64,000 bases of DNA from Oscillospiraceae bacterium (GCA_015064735.1 SVRP01000005.1:41834-105833), one strand, 5' to 3'; shown: positions 9,421 to 21,820, numbered from the stretch's first letter. Program-made: numbers and translations. Notes: generated by a model from the letters alone, not told the origin.

Positions 9421-12400
9421 TTACATTACCTTAACGGTAACTATTTCAAATCCCTTTATGGGACAGGTTACGGTACCGTTTTCTACGGGAAGCTCGCAGA
9501 TCTCTCTTTCGAGAAGGTCGCAAAGGTATGCCTTCTTTGCGGGAATACCGAGCTTCACTTTTACGCTGTCACGCATATTCTTGTACTCGTAGAATCGGAT
9601 AACTGTTTCCTCTCCGTCCTCTGCTTCCTTGACGGTCTCGCATATCACGTGGTCGCAGTCAAAGGTTACAGCCGAGAATTCGGGAGCGATTTCGTCCTTG
9701 CTTCCGCATGCCGCTACGGCGACCATGGGATTGTTGAGCATATACGCTCTCTTTACGGTATCGCTGTCATTAAGAGCTCCGTCGTGAGGATAGAGCGAAT
9801 ATGTAAAGCTATGCTCGCCCTGATCCGCTTCGGGATTGGGGTCGGTGGGGGAGCGCAGAAGCGAAAGCTGAATTACGCTGTCATGAATATCATGACCGTA
9901 CTTACAGTCGTTCATAATAGCTATACCGTAATTGCCCTCGGAAATATCCGCATACTTATGAGCGCAGACCTCATATTTCGCCTCATCCCAGCTTGTGTTC
10001 TTATGGGTAGGACGCTCGATGCTGCCGAACTGAATGTCATATGTCGCTTTATCGGTCTGAATATCCACGGGGAATACAGCCTTGAGCATCTTGTGTCTCT
10101 CGTGCCAATCCACATGAGTATCGAAGTCTATCTGCGTCGTGCCGTCATAGAACCAAACAGTCTGAGTGATTACAGATTTGCCGTATTTGCGGACTATCTT
10201 TATTCCCTTGCGGGCGCCGTCATCAACAGTCTCAACGCTCTGAACGTCGGTTACGGACTTATAATCGTCAAGGGAGTACGACTTCCATTCCCATGCATCG
10301 TAATATCCGGGATAGTCGGCATGTATACGAAGCTCGTTTGCAACGGCATTTTTCTTCAAAAGCTCTCTCTCATTTTGCTTATCAAAAACAGAGATCATCT
10401 GCCAAGCATCGTCGAACACAACCTTAAGGCGGTCTGTCTCTACCGTATTTCCGATAATCGATACGTTGTTTTCTGTAACAAGCTTATCTGTAGCAGTATA
10501 GCCCTTGGGAGCTATTCCCTTAACGTATGCTGTCTTACCGTCAATATTTACGTATCCCTCACCCTCAAAGGAGTTGGGATTGAATACTGCGTATCCATGC
10601 TTTGCGTCGATGGACGACGCGATCTTCCTCTGTGCCTCGGTAACGATAGAGTTACCGATTTCGGCTATGACCTTATAGTCCTTTTCGCTCTGGTCATAAA
10701 CCTCCTTGATCGACGAGCCGGGGATAATGTCGTGGAACTGGTTGGTAAGGATCATCTCCCAACCCTCGTGGAGCTTTTCCTTGGGGAATTTGTCTCCAAA
10801 CAGAGACTTTGCCGTAACCCCGAGAAGCTCCGCGTTCTCATAGAGAAATTCCGACTTGCGGTTGCACTTTTTGTTATCCGCCATGGTCGTATAGGTTCCT
10901 CTGTGATATTCAAGATAAAGCTCTCCCTGCCAGGTGGGAAGCGCGGGGTTGTTTTCTATCTTTGATTCAAGCTTCTTAAGGAAGTCTCCCGCAAATTCTA
11001 TTTTGGTCTGAGGCGAGCCGGGAATTCCCTTTTCCGCTCTGCGCAAAAGCTCGAGATGCTCAGAGGTAGGTCCTCCGCCTCCGTCTCCGAAGCCAAATGT
11101 TACAAGCACCTCGTCGCTCAGCTCCTTCTGCTGATAACGCTCGTAAGTTCCCGCTATCTGCTGAGCGCGGGGCATCGCGTTATACGTAGTTACAAAAGAA
11201 CTGTACTTCTTCAGCTTTTCGGGAGGAATTGTATTTTTGGTATTCGCCGCCGTAAGGAAATAGCTGTTTATCTCGGTGCCGTCGATTCCCTTCCAGCTAA
11301 AGGTATCGTAGGGCATTTGGTTCATATCGTTCCAGCTTATCTTTGACGTTACGAACCAATCAACACCGCTCTTCTTAAGTATCTGAGGAAGTGCCGCGGA
11401 ATAGCCGAACACGTCGGGGAGCCAGAGAACTCTGTTCTCAACGCCAAATTCGTCCTTGAAGAAGCGCTTGCCGTACATTACCTGACGGACAAGGCTCTCA
11501 CCCGAGGACAGATTGCAGTCTGCCTCGACCCACATTGCGCCCTCGCATTCCCATCTGCCCTCTTTGATCTTTTCGATGACCTTGCCGTATACCTCGGGAG
11601 CCTCCTCCTTGAGATCCTTATAAAGGAGAGCCTGAGAGGACATAAACTTATATTCGGGGTAACGTCTCATAAGCTCAAGGACTGTCGCAAAGGACCTTTG
11701 CACCTTTTCTCTTGTCTGTAAAAGCGTCCATTTCCAAGCGCAGTCGATATGGGTATGACCTATACATATATCGGTCGCAGTCTGCTCGCGGCAATACTTT
11801 CCGTAAAATTCGGTTGCGAGATACTCTCTTGCCTCTCTTACCGACTCAAAGAACTCCTCGGAACTCATATCGTAAAGAGAAAGAATAGAGACTGCTCTGT
11901 GAAGATATCCTTCTATCTGACCGTACTCGGTTGACAAATCGGGAAGATAGTCAAGCATCTGGATGGGATACAAAATGTCGTAGTAAAGACCGTCTACGTC
12001 CTCGTTGAGTGTTCGGCGCTCTACGAAAAGCTTGGTTGACTCGACCTTAGGTCCCGTGTAAGCGTAAAGATAGATGTCTGCCTTTTCGCATTCACCGATG
12101 AGCACCTCGCGGTGGTTGGTGTCCATACCCTGGCGCATCTCTCCGTTTATATAGACTATAAACTGAGGGTTGTCGGCATCCCAGCCTAAGAGGTCGGTCT
12201 CGACCGAAAGATACTCGTTCCGCGCAACCTTATCAAGTGTGAAATGGAACCACGAGTGGCTGTCCCATCCATGTCCCCATACACCGCCGTTCTCAAAGGG
12301 AACGAACTCGTTCAAGGCGGGAGGCGTGTTGCCTGTTTTGTAGTCGCAAGGGCATGCGGTGATATTTTCCACGTCCGCCGACTTCGACCATCTGTTGTTG

Positions 12401-12447
12401 CCTATCAGCTCGAAATACTTTTTAATTTTTTGAAGCTTATAATCCAT
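9421..12447 (-). CDS. alpha-mannosidase, GH38
   Basis: A 1008-residue retaining alpha-mannosidase of glycoside hydrolase family 38. The zinc-site motif GHTHIDCAWKW lies near residue 235. WLPDVFGYS near residue 350 holds the nucleophile aspartate. The catalytic domain continues through GFGDGGGGPTSEHL. C-terminal beta domains follow, with the family's WHERHKMLKAVFPV and EGNYGIAIMNDCKYG segments. No signal peptide is seen, so it acts on imported mannosides or N-glycan fragments in the cytoplasm. The divergent AraC gene at 12568 is the likely regulator. ATAAGGAG precedes the ATG. Confidence 0.93.
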   Translation of the reverse strand: MDYKLQKIKKYFELIGNNRWSKSADVENITACPCDYKTGNTPPALNEFVPFENGGVWGHGWDSHSWFHFTLDKVARNEYLSVETDLLGWDADNPQFIVYINGEMRQGMDTNHREVLIGECEKADIYLYAYTGPKVESTKLFVERRTLNEDVDGLYYDILYPIQMLDYLPDLSTEYGQIEGYLHRAVSILSLYDMSSEEFFESVREAREYLATEFYGKYCREQTATDICIGHTHIDCAWKWTLLQTREKVQRSFATVLELMRRYPEYKFMSSQALLYKDLKEEAPEVYGKVIEKIKEGRWECEGAMWVEADCNLSSGESLVRQVMYGKRFFKDEFGVENRVLWLPDVFGYSAALPQILKKSGVDWFVTSKISWNDMNQMPYDTFSWKGIDGTEINSYFLTAANTKNTIPPEKLKKYSSFVTTYNAMPRAQQIAGTYERYQQKELSDEVLVTFGFGDGGGGPTSEHLELLRRAEKGIPGSPQTKIEFAGDFLKKLESKIENNPALPTWQGELYLEYHRGTYTTMADNKKCNRKSEFLYENAELLGVTAKSLFGDKFPKEKLHEGWEMILTNQFHDIIPGSSIKEVYDQSEKDYKVIAEIGNSIVTEAQRKIASSIDAKHGYAVFNPNSFEGEGYVNIDGKTAYVKGIAPKGYTATDKLVTENNVSIIGNTVETDRLKVVFDDAWQMISVFDKQNERELLKKNAVANELRIHADYPGYYDAWEWKSYSLDDYKSVTDVQSVETVDDGARKGIKIVRKYGKSVITQTVWFYDGTTQIDFDTHVDWHERHKMLKAVFPVDIQTDKATYDIQFGSIERPTHKNTSWDEAKYEVCAHKYADISEGNYGIAIMNDCKYGHDIHDSVIQLSLLRSPTDPNPEADQGEHSFTYSLYPHDGALNDSDTVKRAYMLNNPMVAVAACGSKDEIAPEFSAVTFDCDHVICETVKEAEDGEETVIRFYEYKNMRDSVKVKLGIPAKKAYLCDLLEREICELPVENGTVTCPIKGFEIVTVKVM

Positions 12448-12481
12448 AACCGTATCTCCTTATAAATTATTTTGTAGCTCC

Positions 12482-12528
12482 ATTATAGCATCATTTCTAT
12501 TGACTTTCTTATGGTATTTTGATATAAT
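12482..12528. promoter_or_regulatory. divergent promoter region
   Basis: Plus strand: TTGACT (12500-12505), 17 bp, TATAAT (12523-12528), driving the AraC gene. Minus strand: an extended -10 TGCTATAAT (TATAAT at 12487-12482) for the mannosidase, without a good -35, as expected for an activated promoter. Confidence 0.6.
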
Positions 12529-12567
12529 CTTATTGTATAGTGATTTTTTCAACAAAGGAGAACGTCT

Positions 12568-13410
12568 ATGGAAGCCAAGCTTTTAACCGCAGACAGATTC
12601 GTAGATGCCGATATGGGGATATCCTATCGCTACGTTCACAGCTCCACTGAATTTTTCAGACCCCATTATCACGACTACTATGAAATATTCATCCCCTTGT
12701 CGAGTAATGCCTTACATTTGGTAAACGGCAAGGAGATTCCGCTTCTTGAGAGGACCGTGATCTTTATCCGACCCGAGGATACCCACGACTATATATGCCA
12801 AGGCACCGACAGCTTCGATATGCTGAATATCACATTCACCAAGGAGACCGCTGAAGGCATATTCTCTTATATTGATATGCCCGATGCCCTCAGACATATC
12901 CACGCCTTTCCTCTGCCCCCCACCGCCCTTCTTTCCGAAAGCGAATTTTCCGCATTGCTTGACCGAATGAATTCAATACGACTCATAGGAACGGATAAAA
13001 AAAGATTAAAAGGAGCCTTGCGCCTGTTTGTCGCAAGGATAATATTCGAAAATTTTCTCGTTTCCCCGGAAGCCCAAAGCAACGTTCACATTCCGCTATG
13101 GCTGACCGAGCTGTGTGAAAGGCTTCGCGAGAACAACAATTTTATCGAAGGCATATCCGCTGTTGACCGCCTGAGCGAAAAAAGCCGTGAGCATATCGCA
13201 AGAAGCATGAAAAAATATTACGGCATGACCCTTTCGGAATATATAAACGACCTGCGCCTTAATTATATCGCAAATATGCTTTTGCACAGCAACCACGACA
13301 TTCTCGACATTATTTTCCAAAGCGGCTTCAACAACGTGAGCTGGTGTTACAAGTGTTTTTCAAAAAAATACGGAGTAAGTCCCGATAAATACAGAAAAAC
13401 GAACGGTTAA
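12568..13410 (+). CDS. AraC-family transcriptional regulator
   Basis: A 280-residue AraC/XylS regulator. The N-terminal cupin (FRPHYHDYYEIFIPLS, later FIRPEDTHDYIC) senses a ligand, presumably a sugar. The C-terminal region carries both helix-turn-helix units, the second with the family's IIFQSGFNNVSWCYKCFSKKYGVSPDKYR ending (cited here as QSGFNNVSW through GVSPDKYR). It is divergent from the alpha-mannosidase with overlapping promoter regions, which suggests that it controls mannoside use. Activation of the neighbour is inferred. Confidence 0.88.
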   Translation: MEAKLLTADRFVDADMGISYRYVHSSTEFFRPHYHDYYEIFIPLSSNALHLVNGKEIPLLERTVIFIRPEDTHDYICQGTDSFDMLNITFTKETAEGIFSYIDMPDALRHIHAFPLPPTALLSESEFSALLDRMNSIRLIGTDKKRLKGALRLFVARIIFENFLVSPEAQSNVHIPLWLTELCERLRENNNFIEGISAVDRLSEKSREHIARSMKKYYGMTLSEYINDLRLNYIANMLLHSNHDILDIIFQSGFNNVSWCYKCFSKKYGVSPDKYRKTNG

Positions 13411-13419
13411 CCGTTCGTT
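13398..13419. terminator. palindrome containing the AraC stop codon
   Basis: AACGAACGGTT and its complement form a perfect 22-bp palindrome that includes the TAA at 13408-13410. Flanking runs are short, so it is a modest terminator between convergent genes. Confidence 0.5.
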
Positions 13420-13450
13420 CTTCTGTTTTGCGCAGAATCAAGCTATCGCG

Positions 13451-16191
<2,741 letters not shown>

Positions 16192-16251
16192 ATAAATTCC
16201 TCCTACCTGTGAAATTTTCAGTCATAATCACCGGCTAAAGCGGTTGGGTTC

Positions 16252-16280
16252 ATTGTATCATAACGCAACCCGAATGTCAA
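16252..16280 (-). promoter_or_regulatory. promoter of the FAD oxidoreductase/GH51 operon
   Basis: Minus strand TTGACA (16280-16275), a 17-bp spacer and TACAAT (16257-16252). Confidence 0.7.
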
Positions 16281-16365
16281 CAGAATTTTTAACCCCCGTT
16301 AACTCCTCATATATATATCCGAGCTCATTATCGAGCGGTTATTTTTTTAAAGTTTACCAAAATAG

Positions 16366-16394
16366 TTGACAGAAGTCAAAATATGTGATATAAT
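16366..16394 (+). promoter_or_regulatory. consensus promoter of nadABC-niaR with overlapping inverted repeat
   Basis: TTGACA (16366-16371), exactly 17 bp, TATAAT (16389-16394): a perfect consensus. The -35 is the left half of TTGAC-agaa-GTCAA (16366-16379), a short dyad that could be the NiaR operator. Repression by niacin-bound NiaR is established for this family; this exact site is inferred. Confidence 0.8.
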
Positions 16395-16428
16395 ACAGTC
16401 GGTTTACAAAAGTTATGAAAGGCGTACC

Positions 16429-17328
16429 ATGAAAAACCGTATAATTGATCTAAAAAAAGAAAAAAATGCCGTTATTCTGGCGCACTACTACGCACCGATT
16501 GAGGCTCAGGACGTGGCGGATTATATCGGAGATTCTTTCTATCTCGCAAAGATCGCCAAGGAAAGCACTGCGGACATCATCGTTTTTTGCGGAGTGTCAT
16601 TTATGGGAGAAAGCGCGAAGATACTTAATCCCGACAAAAAGGTACTTATGCCCGATCCTAAAGCCGACTGTCCCATGGCGCATATGGTAAAAGACGGACT
16701 TATAGAAAAAATGCGCAAGGAGTACGAGGATCTTGCCGTTGTCTGCTACATAAATTCCACCGCGGAGCTCAAAAGTCATTGCGACGTCTGCGTAACCTCG
16801 TCCAATGCTGTGGGGATAGTCAAAAAACTCAAAAATAAAAACATTTTCTTTATACCCGACAAAAATCTCGGAAGCTTTGTCGCAAAGCAAATTCCGGAAA
16901 AGAATATAATTCTCAACGACGGCTTCTGCCCTATTCACGCTTCTATATCGGCTTCTGAGTTGCTGAGCTGCAAAGCGGCATATCCAAATGCTTTGGTACT
17001 TTCTCATCCCGAATGCGAAAAAGAAATACTTGACGTATCGGATTTCGTAGGTAGCACTGCGGATATTATAAATTACGCTAAGTCGTCGCTTAACAAGGAA
17101 TTCATAATATGTACGGAGGACGGCGTTGAGTACAAGCTTACAAGCGACAATCGGGATAAGAAATTTTATTTTCCCGATCCCCGTCCCCGCTGTACCGATA
17201 TGAAGCTTAATAATCTTGAAAACATACTTTCGGTTCTCCAAAACGAGGACAGAGAGATAACCATTCCCGAGGAGATAAGACAAAAAGCTCTTGCTCCTCT
17301 TGATAAAATGTTGGAGCTTGCAAAATAA
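16429..17328 (+). CDS. nadA: quinolinate synthase
   Basis: A 299-residue [4Fe-4S] enzyme that condenses iminoaspartate with dihydroxyacetone phosphate to make quinolinate in NAD synthesis. Hallmarks are VILAHYYAPIEAQDVADYIGDS near the N-terminus (cited in part), VCYINSTAELK, IPDKNLG and the conserved cysteines in CGVSFMG, GFCPIHA and the late RPRCTDM. The start at 16429 follows GAAAGG and lies 34 bp after the -10 box; the longer upstream frame starts inside the promoter and is not used. First gene of the nad operon. Confidence 0.96.
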   Translation: MKNRIIDLKKEKNAVILAHYYAPIEAQDVADYIGDSFYLAKIAKESTADIIVFCGVSFMGESAKILNPDKKVLMPDPKADCPMAHMVKDGLIEKMRKEYEDLAVVCYINSTAELKSHCDVCVTSSNAVGIVKKLKNKNIFFIPDKNLGSFVAKQIPEKNIILNDGFCPIHASISASELLSCKAAYPNALVLSHPECEKEILDVSDFVGSTADIINYAKSSLNKEFIICTEDGVEYKLTSDNRDKKFYFPDPRPRCTDMKLNNLENILSVLQNEDREITIPEEIRQKALAPLDKMLELAK

Positions 17329-17331
17329 ACC

Positions 17332-18606
17332 ATGAAAACAGACGTATTAATAGTTGGATGTGGAGTTGCGGGGCTTTACTGCGCGCTCAATCTGCCCAAG
17401 GAAAAGGAAATAGTTATCGTAACCAAGGAGGAAGCCGAGCTTAGCGATTCCTTCCTTGCTCAAGGCGGCATTTGCGTTCTACGAAACGATGACGATTACA
17501 AGGATTTCTTCGATGATACGATGAAAGCGGGACGATACGAAAACGACCCAAATTCAGTTGATATTATGATTCGTTCATCACGAAGCGTTATAGAAGATCT
17601 CGTCTCATTTGGTGTCAGATTTAAAATGGACGGAAATGACTTCGTATACACCAAGGAGGGAGCGCATACAAGACCCCGTATACTTTTCCATGAAGACGAA
17701 ACGGGAAAGGAAATAACCTCCCATCTTCTCGCCGTAGCAAAAACAAGAAAAAACATAACGCTTATAGAAAAGTTCACAATGGTGGATATAATATGTAAGG
17801 ATAATCTCTGCTCGGGTATAATCGGGCACAACGATAAGGGTGAGTACACCGCTATTCGGTCAGACTACACTGTCCTTGCGACAGGCGGTATCGGAGGGCT
17901 CTTCAAGCACTCCACCAATTACAGACACCTCACGGGCGATGCTCTTGCCGTGGCATTGCGACACGACATAAGGCTTCAGCATATTGATTACATACAGATT
18001 CACCCCACTACCCTTTACACAAACAAAAGCGGCAGAGAATTCCTAATTTCCGAATCGGTTCGTGGCGAAGGAGCAATCCTGCTCAATTCAAAGGGCGAAC
18101 GCTTTGTAAATGAGCTTTTACCGAGAGACGTTGTCGCAAACGCCATTTTTGAAGAAATGAAAAAGGAGGGCAGCGAGCACGTATGGCTTTCGCTTTCCCC
18201 TATTCCAACAGAAGAAATAAAAAATCATTTCCCCCATATTTATCAACACTGTCTTGAGGAAGGCTACGACGTAACAAAGGAAAGCATTCCGGTAGTTCCG
18301 TCTCAGCATTATTTTATGGGAGGAATAGACGTAGACAAGAGCAGCAAAACCTCCATGGACAGACTTTACGCGGTAGGGGAGACAGCCTGCAACGGCGTTC
18401 ACGGAAAGAACAGACTCGCAAGTAATTCTCTCCTGGAAAGCCTCGTGTTCGCAAAACGCGCCGCCTTTGACATAACGGAAAAATATTCCCCTATTTCCGA
18501 CAAAGCCGAGATTTCGGTAAGCGGCGCCGACTATGAGGGATATGCCGAAAAATATAAAGCAGCTGTGCTTGACGCAATCGAAAAGGAGAAACTTAGCCAT
18601 GAATAA
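17332..18606 (+). CDS. nadB: L-aspartate oxidase
   Basis: A 424-residue flavoprotein that oxidises L-aspartate to iminoaspartate for NadA. It has the N-terminal FAD motif VLIVGCGVAGLYCAL, SFLAQGGICVL, the conserved HPTTLY and RGEGAILLNSKGERF segments, and AVGETACNGVHGKNRLASNSLLESLVF at the C-terminal FAD contact (cited in part). It is somewhat short because the C-terminal helical domain is abbreviated, as in many anaerobes. Three bases separate it from nadA and it overlaps nadC by 8 bp. In anaerobes fumarate is the likely electron acceptor. Confidence 0.95.
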   Translation: MKTDVLIVGCGVAGLYCALNLPKEKEIVIVTKEEAELSDSFLAQGGICVLRNDDDYKDFFDDTMKAGRYENDPNSVDIMIRSSRSVIEDLVSFGVRFKMDGNDFVYTKEGAHTRPRILFHEDETGKEITSHLLAVAKTRKNITLIEKFTMVDIICKDNLCSGIIGHNDKGEYTAIRSDYTVLATGGIGGLFKHSTNYRHLTGDALAVALRHDIRLQHIDYIQIHPTTLYTNKSGREFLISESVRGEGAILLNSKGERFVNELLPRDVVANAIFEEMKKEGSEHVWLSLSPIPTEEIKNHFPHIYQHCLEEGYDVTKESIPVVPSQHYFMGGIDVDKSSKTSMDRLYAVGETACNGVHGKNRLASNSLLESLVFAKRAAFDITEKYSPISDKAEISVSGADYEGYAEKYKAAVLDAIEKEKLSHE

Positions 18607-19450
18607 CATTTCTATGAAATTGAACGCAGATGAGCTCATTTTGAGTGCTCTTAAAGAGGACATCACAAGCGAGGATATCACTACGGCATCTGTAATGAGG
18701 GAATATAAAGCAGGCGAGGTCGAGCTAATATGTAAGGAAGACGGAATAATAGCAGGACTTGGTGTTTTCGCTCGCGTATTCGAGCTTTTGGACGAGACTA
18801 CCGAAATAAGCTTTAACTGTAAGGACGGAGACCGTGTAAGAAAGGGGGAGCTGCTCGGTGTCATTCGCGGAGACATCAGAGTTCTTCTTTCGGGAGAAAG
18901 AGTTGCTCTTAACTATCTTCAGCGCATGAGCGGCATCGCGACCTACACACGCGCCATAGCAGACCTTTTGGAGGGTAGCCATACAAAGCTCCTTGATACA
19001 AGAAAAACCACTCCAAATATGCGAATTTTCGAAAAATACGCTGTAAAGGTAGGCGGAGGATACAATCATCGGTACAACCTCAGCGACGGAATTCTTTTGA
19101 AGGACAATCACATTGGAGCCGCAGGCGGCGTTAAAGAAGCTGTTATGATGGCAAAGGAATACGCTCCCTTTGTGAGGAAGATCGAAATTGAGGTCGAAAA
19201 TCTTGACATGCTCAGGGAAGCCCTTGAGGCTGGCGCGGACATAATCATGCTTGACAACATGAGCGTTGAGGACATGAAGGAGGCTGTACGTCTCGCCAAG
19301 GGCAGAGCCGAAACCGAATGCAGCGGAAACGTTACAAGGGAAAACGTAGCGAGACTCGTGGACATCGGGGTAGATTATATTTCCAGCGGAGCTCTTACCC
19401 ACTCCGCTCCCATTCTTGATCTTTCAATGAAAAATTTACATACGATATAA
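18599..19450 (+). CDS. nadC: nicotinate-nucleotide diphosphorylase (carboxylating)
   Basis: A 283-residue type II phosphoribosyltransferase that turns quinolinate and PRPP into nicotinate mononucleotide. Seen are EDITSEDITT, SGERVALNYLQRMSGIAT, LLDTRKTTPNMR and KDNHIGAAGG, then EVENLDMLREAL and IMLDNMS, all typical of NadC. The ATG at 18599 sits inside the end of nadB (8-bp overlap) behind AAAGGAG, so I prefer it to a longer start. Third gene of the operon. Confidence 0.96.
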   Translation: MNNISMKLNADELILSALKEDITSEDITTASVMREYKAGEVELICKEDGIIAGLGVFARVFELLDETTEISFNCKDGDRVRKGELLGVIRGDIRVLLSGERVALNYLQRMSGIATYTRAIADLLEGSHTKLLDTRKTTPNMRIFEKYAVKVGGGYNHRYNLSDGILLKDNHIGAAGGVKEAVMMAKEYAPFVRKIEIEVENLDMLREALEAGADIIMLDNMSVEDMKEAVRLAKGRAETECSGNVTRENVARLVDIGVDYISSGALTHSAPILDLSMKNLHTI

Positions 19451-19464
19451 ACAAGGAGAAAAAA

Positions 19465-19977
19465 ATGAAAGCACCGGAAAGAAGAAAAGCAATTATCAAC
19501 GCGCTTATTACCGAACAAAAGCCCATTTCTGGCGGAAGATTTTCCAAGGAGCTTGGCGTTTCGCGTCAAATCATAGTACAGGACGTGTCAATTCTGAAGG
19601 CTGAGGGATACGACATAATATCAACCCACTACGGTTATCTGCTCCACTCCACCCCCTTATGCGAAAGAGTATTCAAGCTTCATCATACCACCGAAAATAC
19701 TGAAGAAGAGCTTAATACGATAGTTGACCTCGGCGGAACGGTTGTAGACGTTTTCGTATGGCACAAGGTATACGGTAAGATCTCCGCTTCCCTGAATATA
19801 TTCTCAAGACTCCATGTAAAACAGTTTATCGAGGGTGTCAGAACAGGTAAGTCCACCGAGCTTATGAATGTAACCGGAGGATACCATTACCACACTGTCC
19901 GTGCGGAATCCTCAGACATTCTTGACCTCATTGAAAAGGCTCTTACCGAAAAGGGATTCATTGCTCCCGAAATATAA
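19465..19977 (+). CDS. niaR: NiaR-type niacin-responsive repressor
   Basis: A 170-residue regulator: an N-terminal winged helix (ISGGRFSKELGVSRQIIVQDVSILK, residues 20-45, cited in part) and a C-terminal 3H domain with conserved histidines (FKLHHTTEN, VWHKVYG, GGYHYHTV). In Bacillota, NiaR (YrxA) binds niacin and represses nad and niacin-uptake genes. As the last gene of the nad operon it would regulate its own synthesis. AAGGAG precedes the ATG. Confidence 0.92.
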   Translation: MKAPERRKAIINALITEQKPISGGRFSKELGVSRQIIVQDVSILKAEGYDIISTHYGYLLHSTPLCERVFKLHHTTENTEEELNTIVDLGGTVVDVFVWHKVYGKISASLNIFSRLHVKQFIEGVRTGKSTELMNVTGGYHYHTVRAESSDILDLIEKALTEKGFIAPEI

Positions 19978-19991
19978 TTTTCAGATAATCG

Positions 19992-20029
19992 AAAACGCTG
20001 ACTCTAAGTAATGCTTAGGTCAGCGTTTT
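19992..20029 (+). terminator. terminator of the nad operon
   Basis: AAAACGCTGAC-t-CTAAG pairs with CTTAG-g-TCAGCGTTTT; T-rich tail follows. Confidence 0.8.
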
Positions 20030-20060
20030 AGTTTTTAGCACAGTCAAATATTCTACGTAA

Positions 20061-20097
20061 AAACCGCTTTCACTACATTTACTGATAGCAAAAGCGG
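20061..20097 (-). terminator. terminator of trpB
   Basis: Minus strand CCGCTTT and AAAGCGG form the stem around an 18-nt loop, followed directly by TTTTT. The plus-strand side also ends in a T-run. Confidence 0.65.
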
Positions 20098-20151
20098 CTT
20101 CCTTTTTTATTCAGTGTGTTTTTGGTCTGCGCTGAATGGGACAATCCTAAT

Positions 20152-21369
20152 TTATCTGATACCGTATTTTTCAATTATAAAATCCATGTCCTTGTCGCCT
20201 CTGCCCGAGAGATTGATAAGAACAGAACCCTTGCCCATAGTCTTTGCAAGCTTGATACCGTAAGCAACCGCGTGAGCACTCTCAATAGCGGGAATGATTC
20301 CCTCAAGTCTTGAAAGCTCAAAGAACGCATCTATGGTTTCGTCGTCATTTATTACGTCATACTTTACTCTGCCGAGGTCGTGGAGGAATGCGTGCTCGGG
20401 GCCCGAAGAAGGATAGTCAAGTCCGCTTGCCACCGAATAAACGGGTGCGGGGTCGCCGTTTTCGTCCTTAAGCATAATGCTGTTAAAGCCGTGCATTATT
20501 CCCTCCTCGCCGTATTTAAGACTTGCCGCGTGATCGCCGAGAGCAGGTCCTCTTCCCAATGGCTCTACTCCGTAGAGCTCTACGGGATCGTTAAGGAAGC
20601 CCGCGAAAATTCCCATTGAGTTGGAGCCGCCGCCAACGCACGCAACAACGGCATCGGGAAGCTCACCCGTCATAGAAAGGAACTGCTCTCTTGCCTCAAT
20701 ACCCACAACGCTCTGGAAATCTCTTACCATCATGGGGAAAGGATGAGGGCCGAGAACCGAACCAATGCAATAAATTGCGTGGTCGTATTCCTTGATATAC
20801 GCATCAAACGCGGCATCTACCGCTTCCTTAAGGGTCTGCAAGCCGTCTGTTACCTCAATTACTCTTGCGCCGAGGATCTTCATTCTGGCTACGTTGGGTG
20901 CCTGCTTTTTAATATCAACAGCTCCCATATAGATATCGCATTCAAGTCCGAAATAAGCCGCCGCGGTAGCGAGAGCGACACCGTGCTGACCCGCGCCCGT
21001 TTCTGCTATGACCTTTGTTTTACCCATATACTTTGCAAGCAGTGCCTCGCCCATGCAGTGGTTGAGCTTGTGAGCGCCCGAATGATTAAGATCCTCACGC
21101 TTTACGTAAAGCTGAACGTTTCCGAGCTTACCCGAAAGTCTTTCAAGATAAGAAATAGGAGTAGGTCTGCCCTGGAAATCTCTGCGAATGGTGCGAAGCT
21201 CCGAAATAAACTTTGAGGACTTGCAGATAGTGAAATATGCCTCGGTTATCTCCTCCATCGCTTTCTGAAGCTCGGGGGAAACGTAAGATCCGCCGTATTT
21301 ACCGAAATATCCCTTTTCATCGGGATAGTGCTTAAAATAAGTATCAAAATTAATGCCGTTGAATTCCAT
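20152..21369 (-). CDS. trpB: tryptophan synthase beta subunit
   Basis: A 405-residue PLP enzyme that joins indole and serine to make tryptophan. The PLP lysine is in GAHKLNH near residue 99 and the phosphate-binding loop is [23 protein letters not shown] and [11 protein letters not shown] match the classical TrpB1 type. No other trp gene is nearby, so it may serve indole salvage or partner an unlinked trpA. A T-box leader and its own promoter lie upstream. Confidence 0.96.
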   Translation of the reverse strand: MEFNGINFDTYFKHYPDEKGYFGKYGGSYVSPELQKAMEEITEAYFTICKSSKFISELRTIRRDFQGRPTPISYLERLSGKLGNVQLYVKREDLNHSGAHKLNHCMGEALLAKYMGKTKVIAETGAGQHGVALATAAAYFGLECDIYMGAVDIKKQAPNVARMKILGARVIEVTDGLQTLKEAVDAAFDAYIKEYDHAIYCIGSVLGPHPFPMMVRDFQSVVGIEAREQFLSMTGELPDAVVACVGGGSNSMGIFAGFLNDPVELYGVEPLGRGPALGDHAASLKYGEEGIMHGFNSIMLKDENGDPAPVYSVASGLDYPSSGPEHAFLHDLGRVKYDVINDDETIDAFFELSRLEGIIPAIESAHAVAYGIKLAKTMGKGSVLINLSGRGDKDMDFIIEKYGIR

Positions 21370-21480
21370 AATATATTTTCTCCTTAATAATAGATATTTT
21401 TTTGTGTTTTTCCGACCTAAAAACTAAGCCCGCCATCGTATGTCAAGCAATTTCATATTTTCCTCTTCCCCGCCACAAAC

Positions 21481-21521
21481 AAAAATCGCCCATGACAGAA
21501 ACTCAATTTCCGTCAAGGACG
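21481..21521 (-). terminator. T-box regulated terminator
   Basis: A 15-position stem (CGTCCTTGACGGAAA with TTTCTGTCATGGGCG, one T-T mismatch) around TTGAG, ending in ATTTTT. Its 5' half begins 14 bases after the T-box motif. Confidence 0.85.
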
Positions 21522-21756
21522 AACAGTAAAAACTATCCGCGGTGCCACCTTGCTTCACAAAACGTGCTCTTTTAAGATACCTTCATATCTCTGACAGTTT
21601 ACGCCTGTCTTACGTCGCAGAATACTCGGATAACCTTATCCTTTGACTACGCCCTCCGCGGTCCATTTGCCAAGCAGTGTCTCGCCCGAATCCCAGCATC
21701 TCGGGCTCTCTGTGCAGTCTTGAATGGCTTTATCTCCGCTTCAACGGTTTATTATA
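21481..21756 (-). ncRNA. T-box riboswitch leader (tryptophan-specific)
   Basis: A tRNA-sensing leader on the trpB transcript. The T-box signature AAGGTGGCACCGCGGA lies at 21551-21536 on the minus strand (consensus AGGGTGGNACCGCG). Upstream, stem I shows a GCTGGGA-type distal loop, and an AATGGAC stretch offers UGG (21665-21663), the Trp specifier codon. Downstream is a terminator hairpin. Uncharged tRNA-Trp should favour the antiterminator and read-through into trpB. Confidence 0.88.
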
Positions 21757-21762
21757 TTAAGT

Positions 21763-21791
21763 AGTATATCACCCTTTCAAAAGATTGTCAA
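21763..21791 (-). promoter_or_regulatory. trpB leader promoter
   Basis: Minus strand TTGACA (21791-21786), a 17-bp spacer and TATACT (21768-21763). Confidence 0.75.
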
Positions 21792-21820
21792 GGGATTTTT
21801 TAATAAATTTTCAAAATTGC

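Noticed and set aside
9415..10965. 516-codon plus-strand frame within the alpha-mannosidase
   Set aside because: Antisense to a clear GH38 gene; composition is that of a shadow frame.
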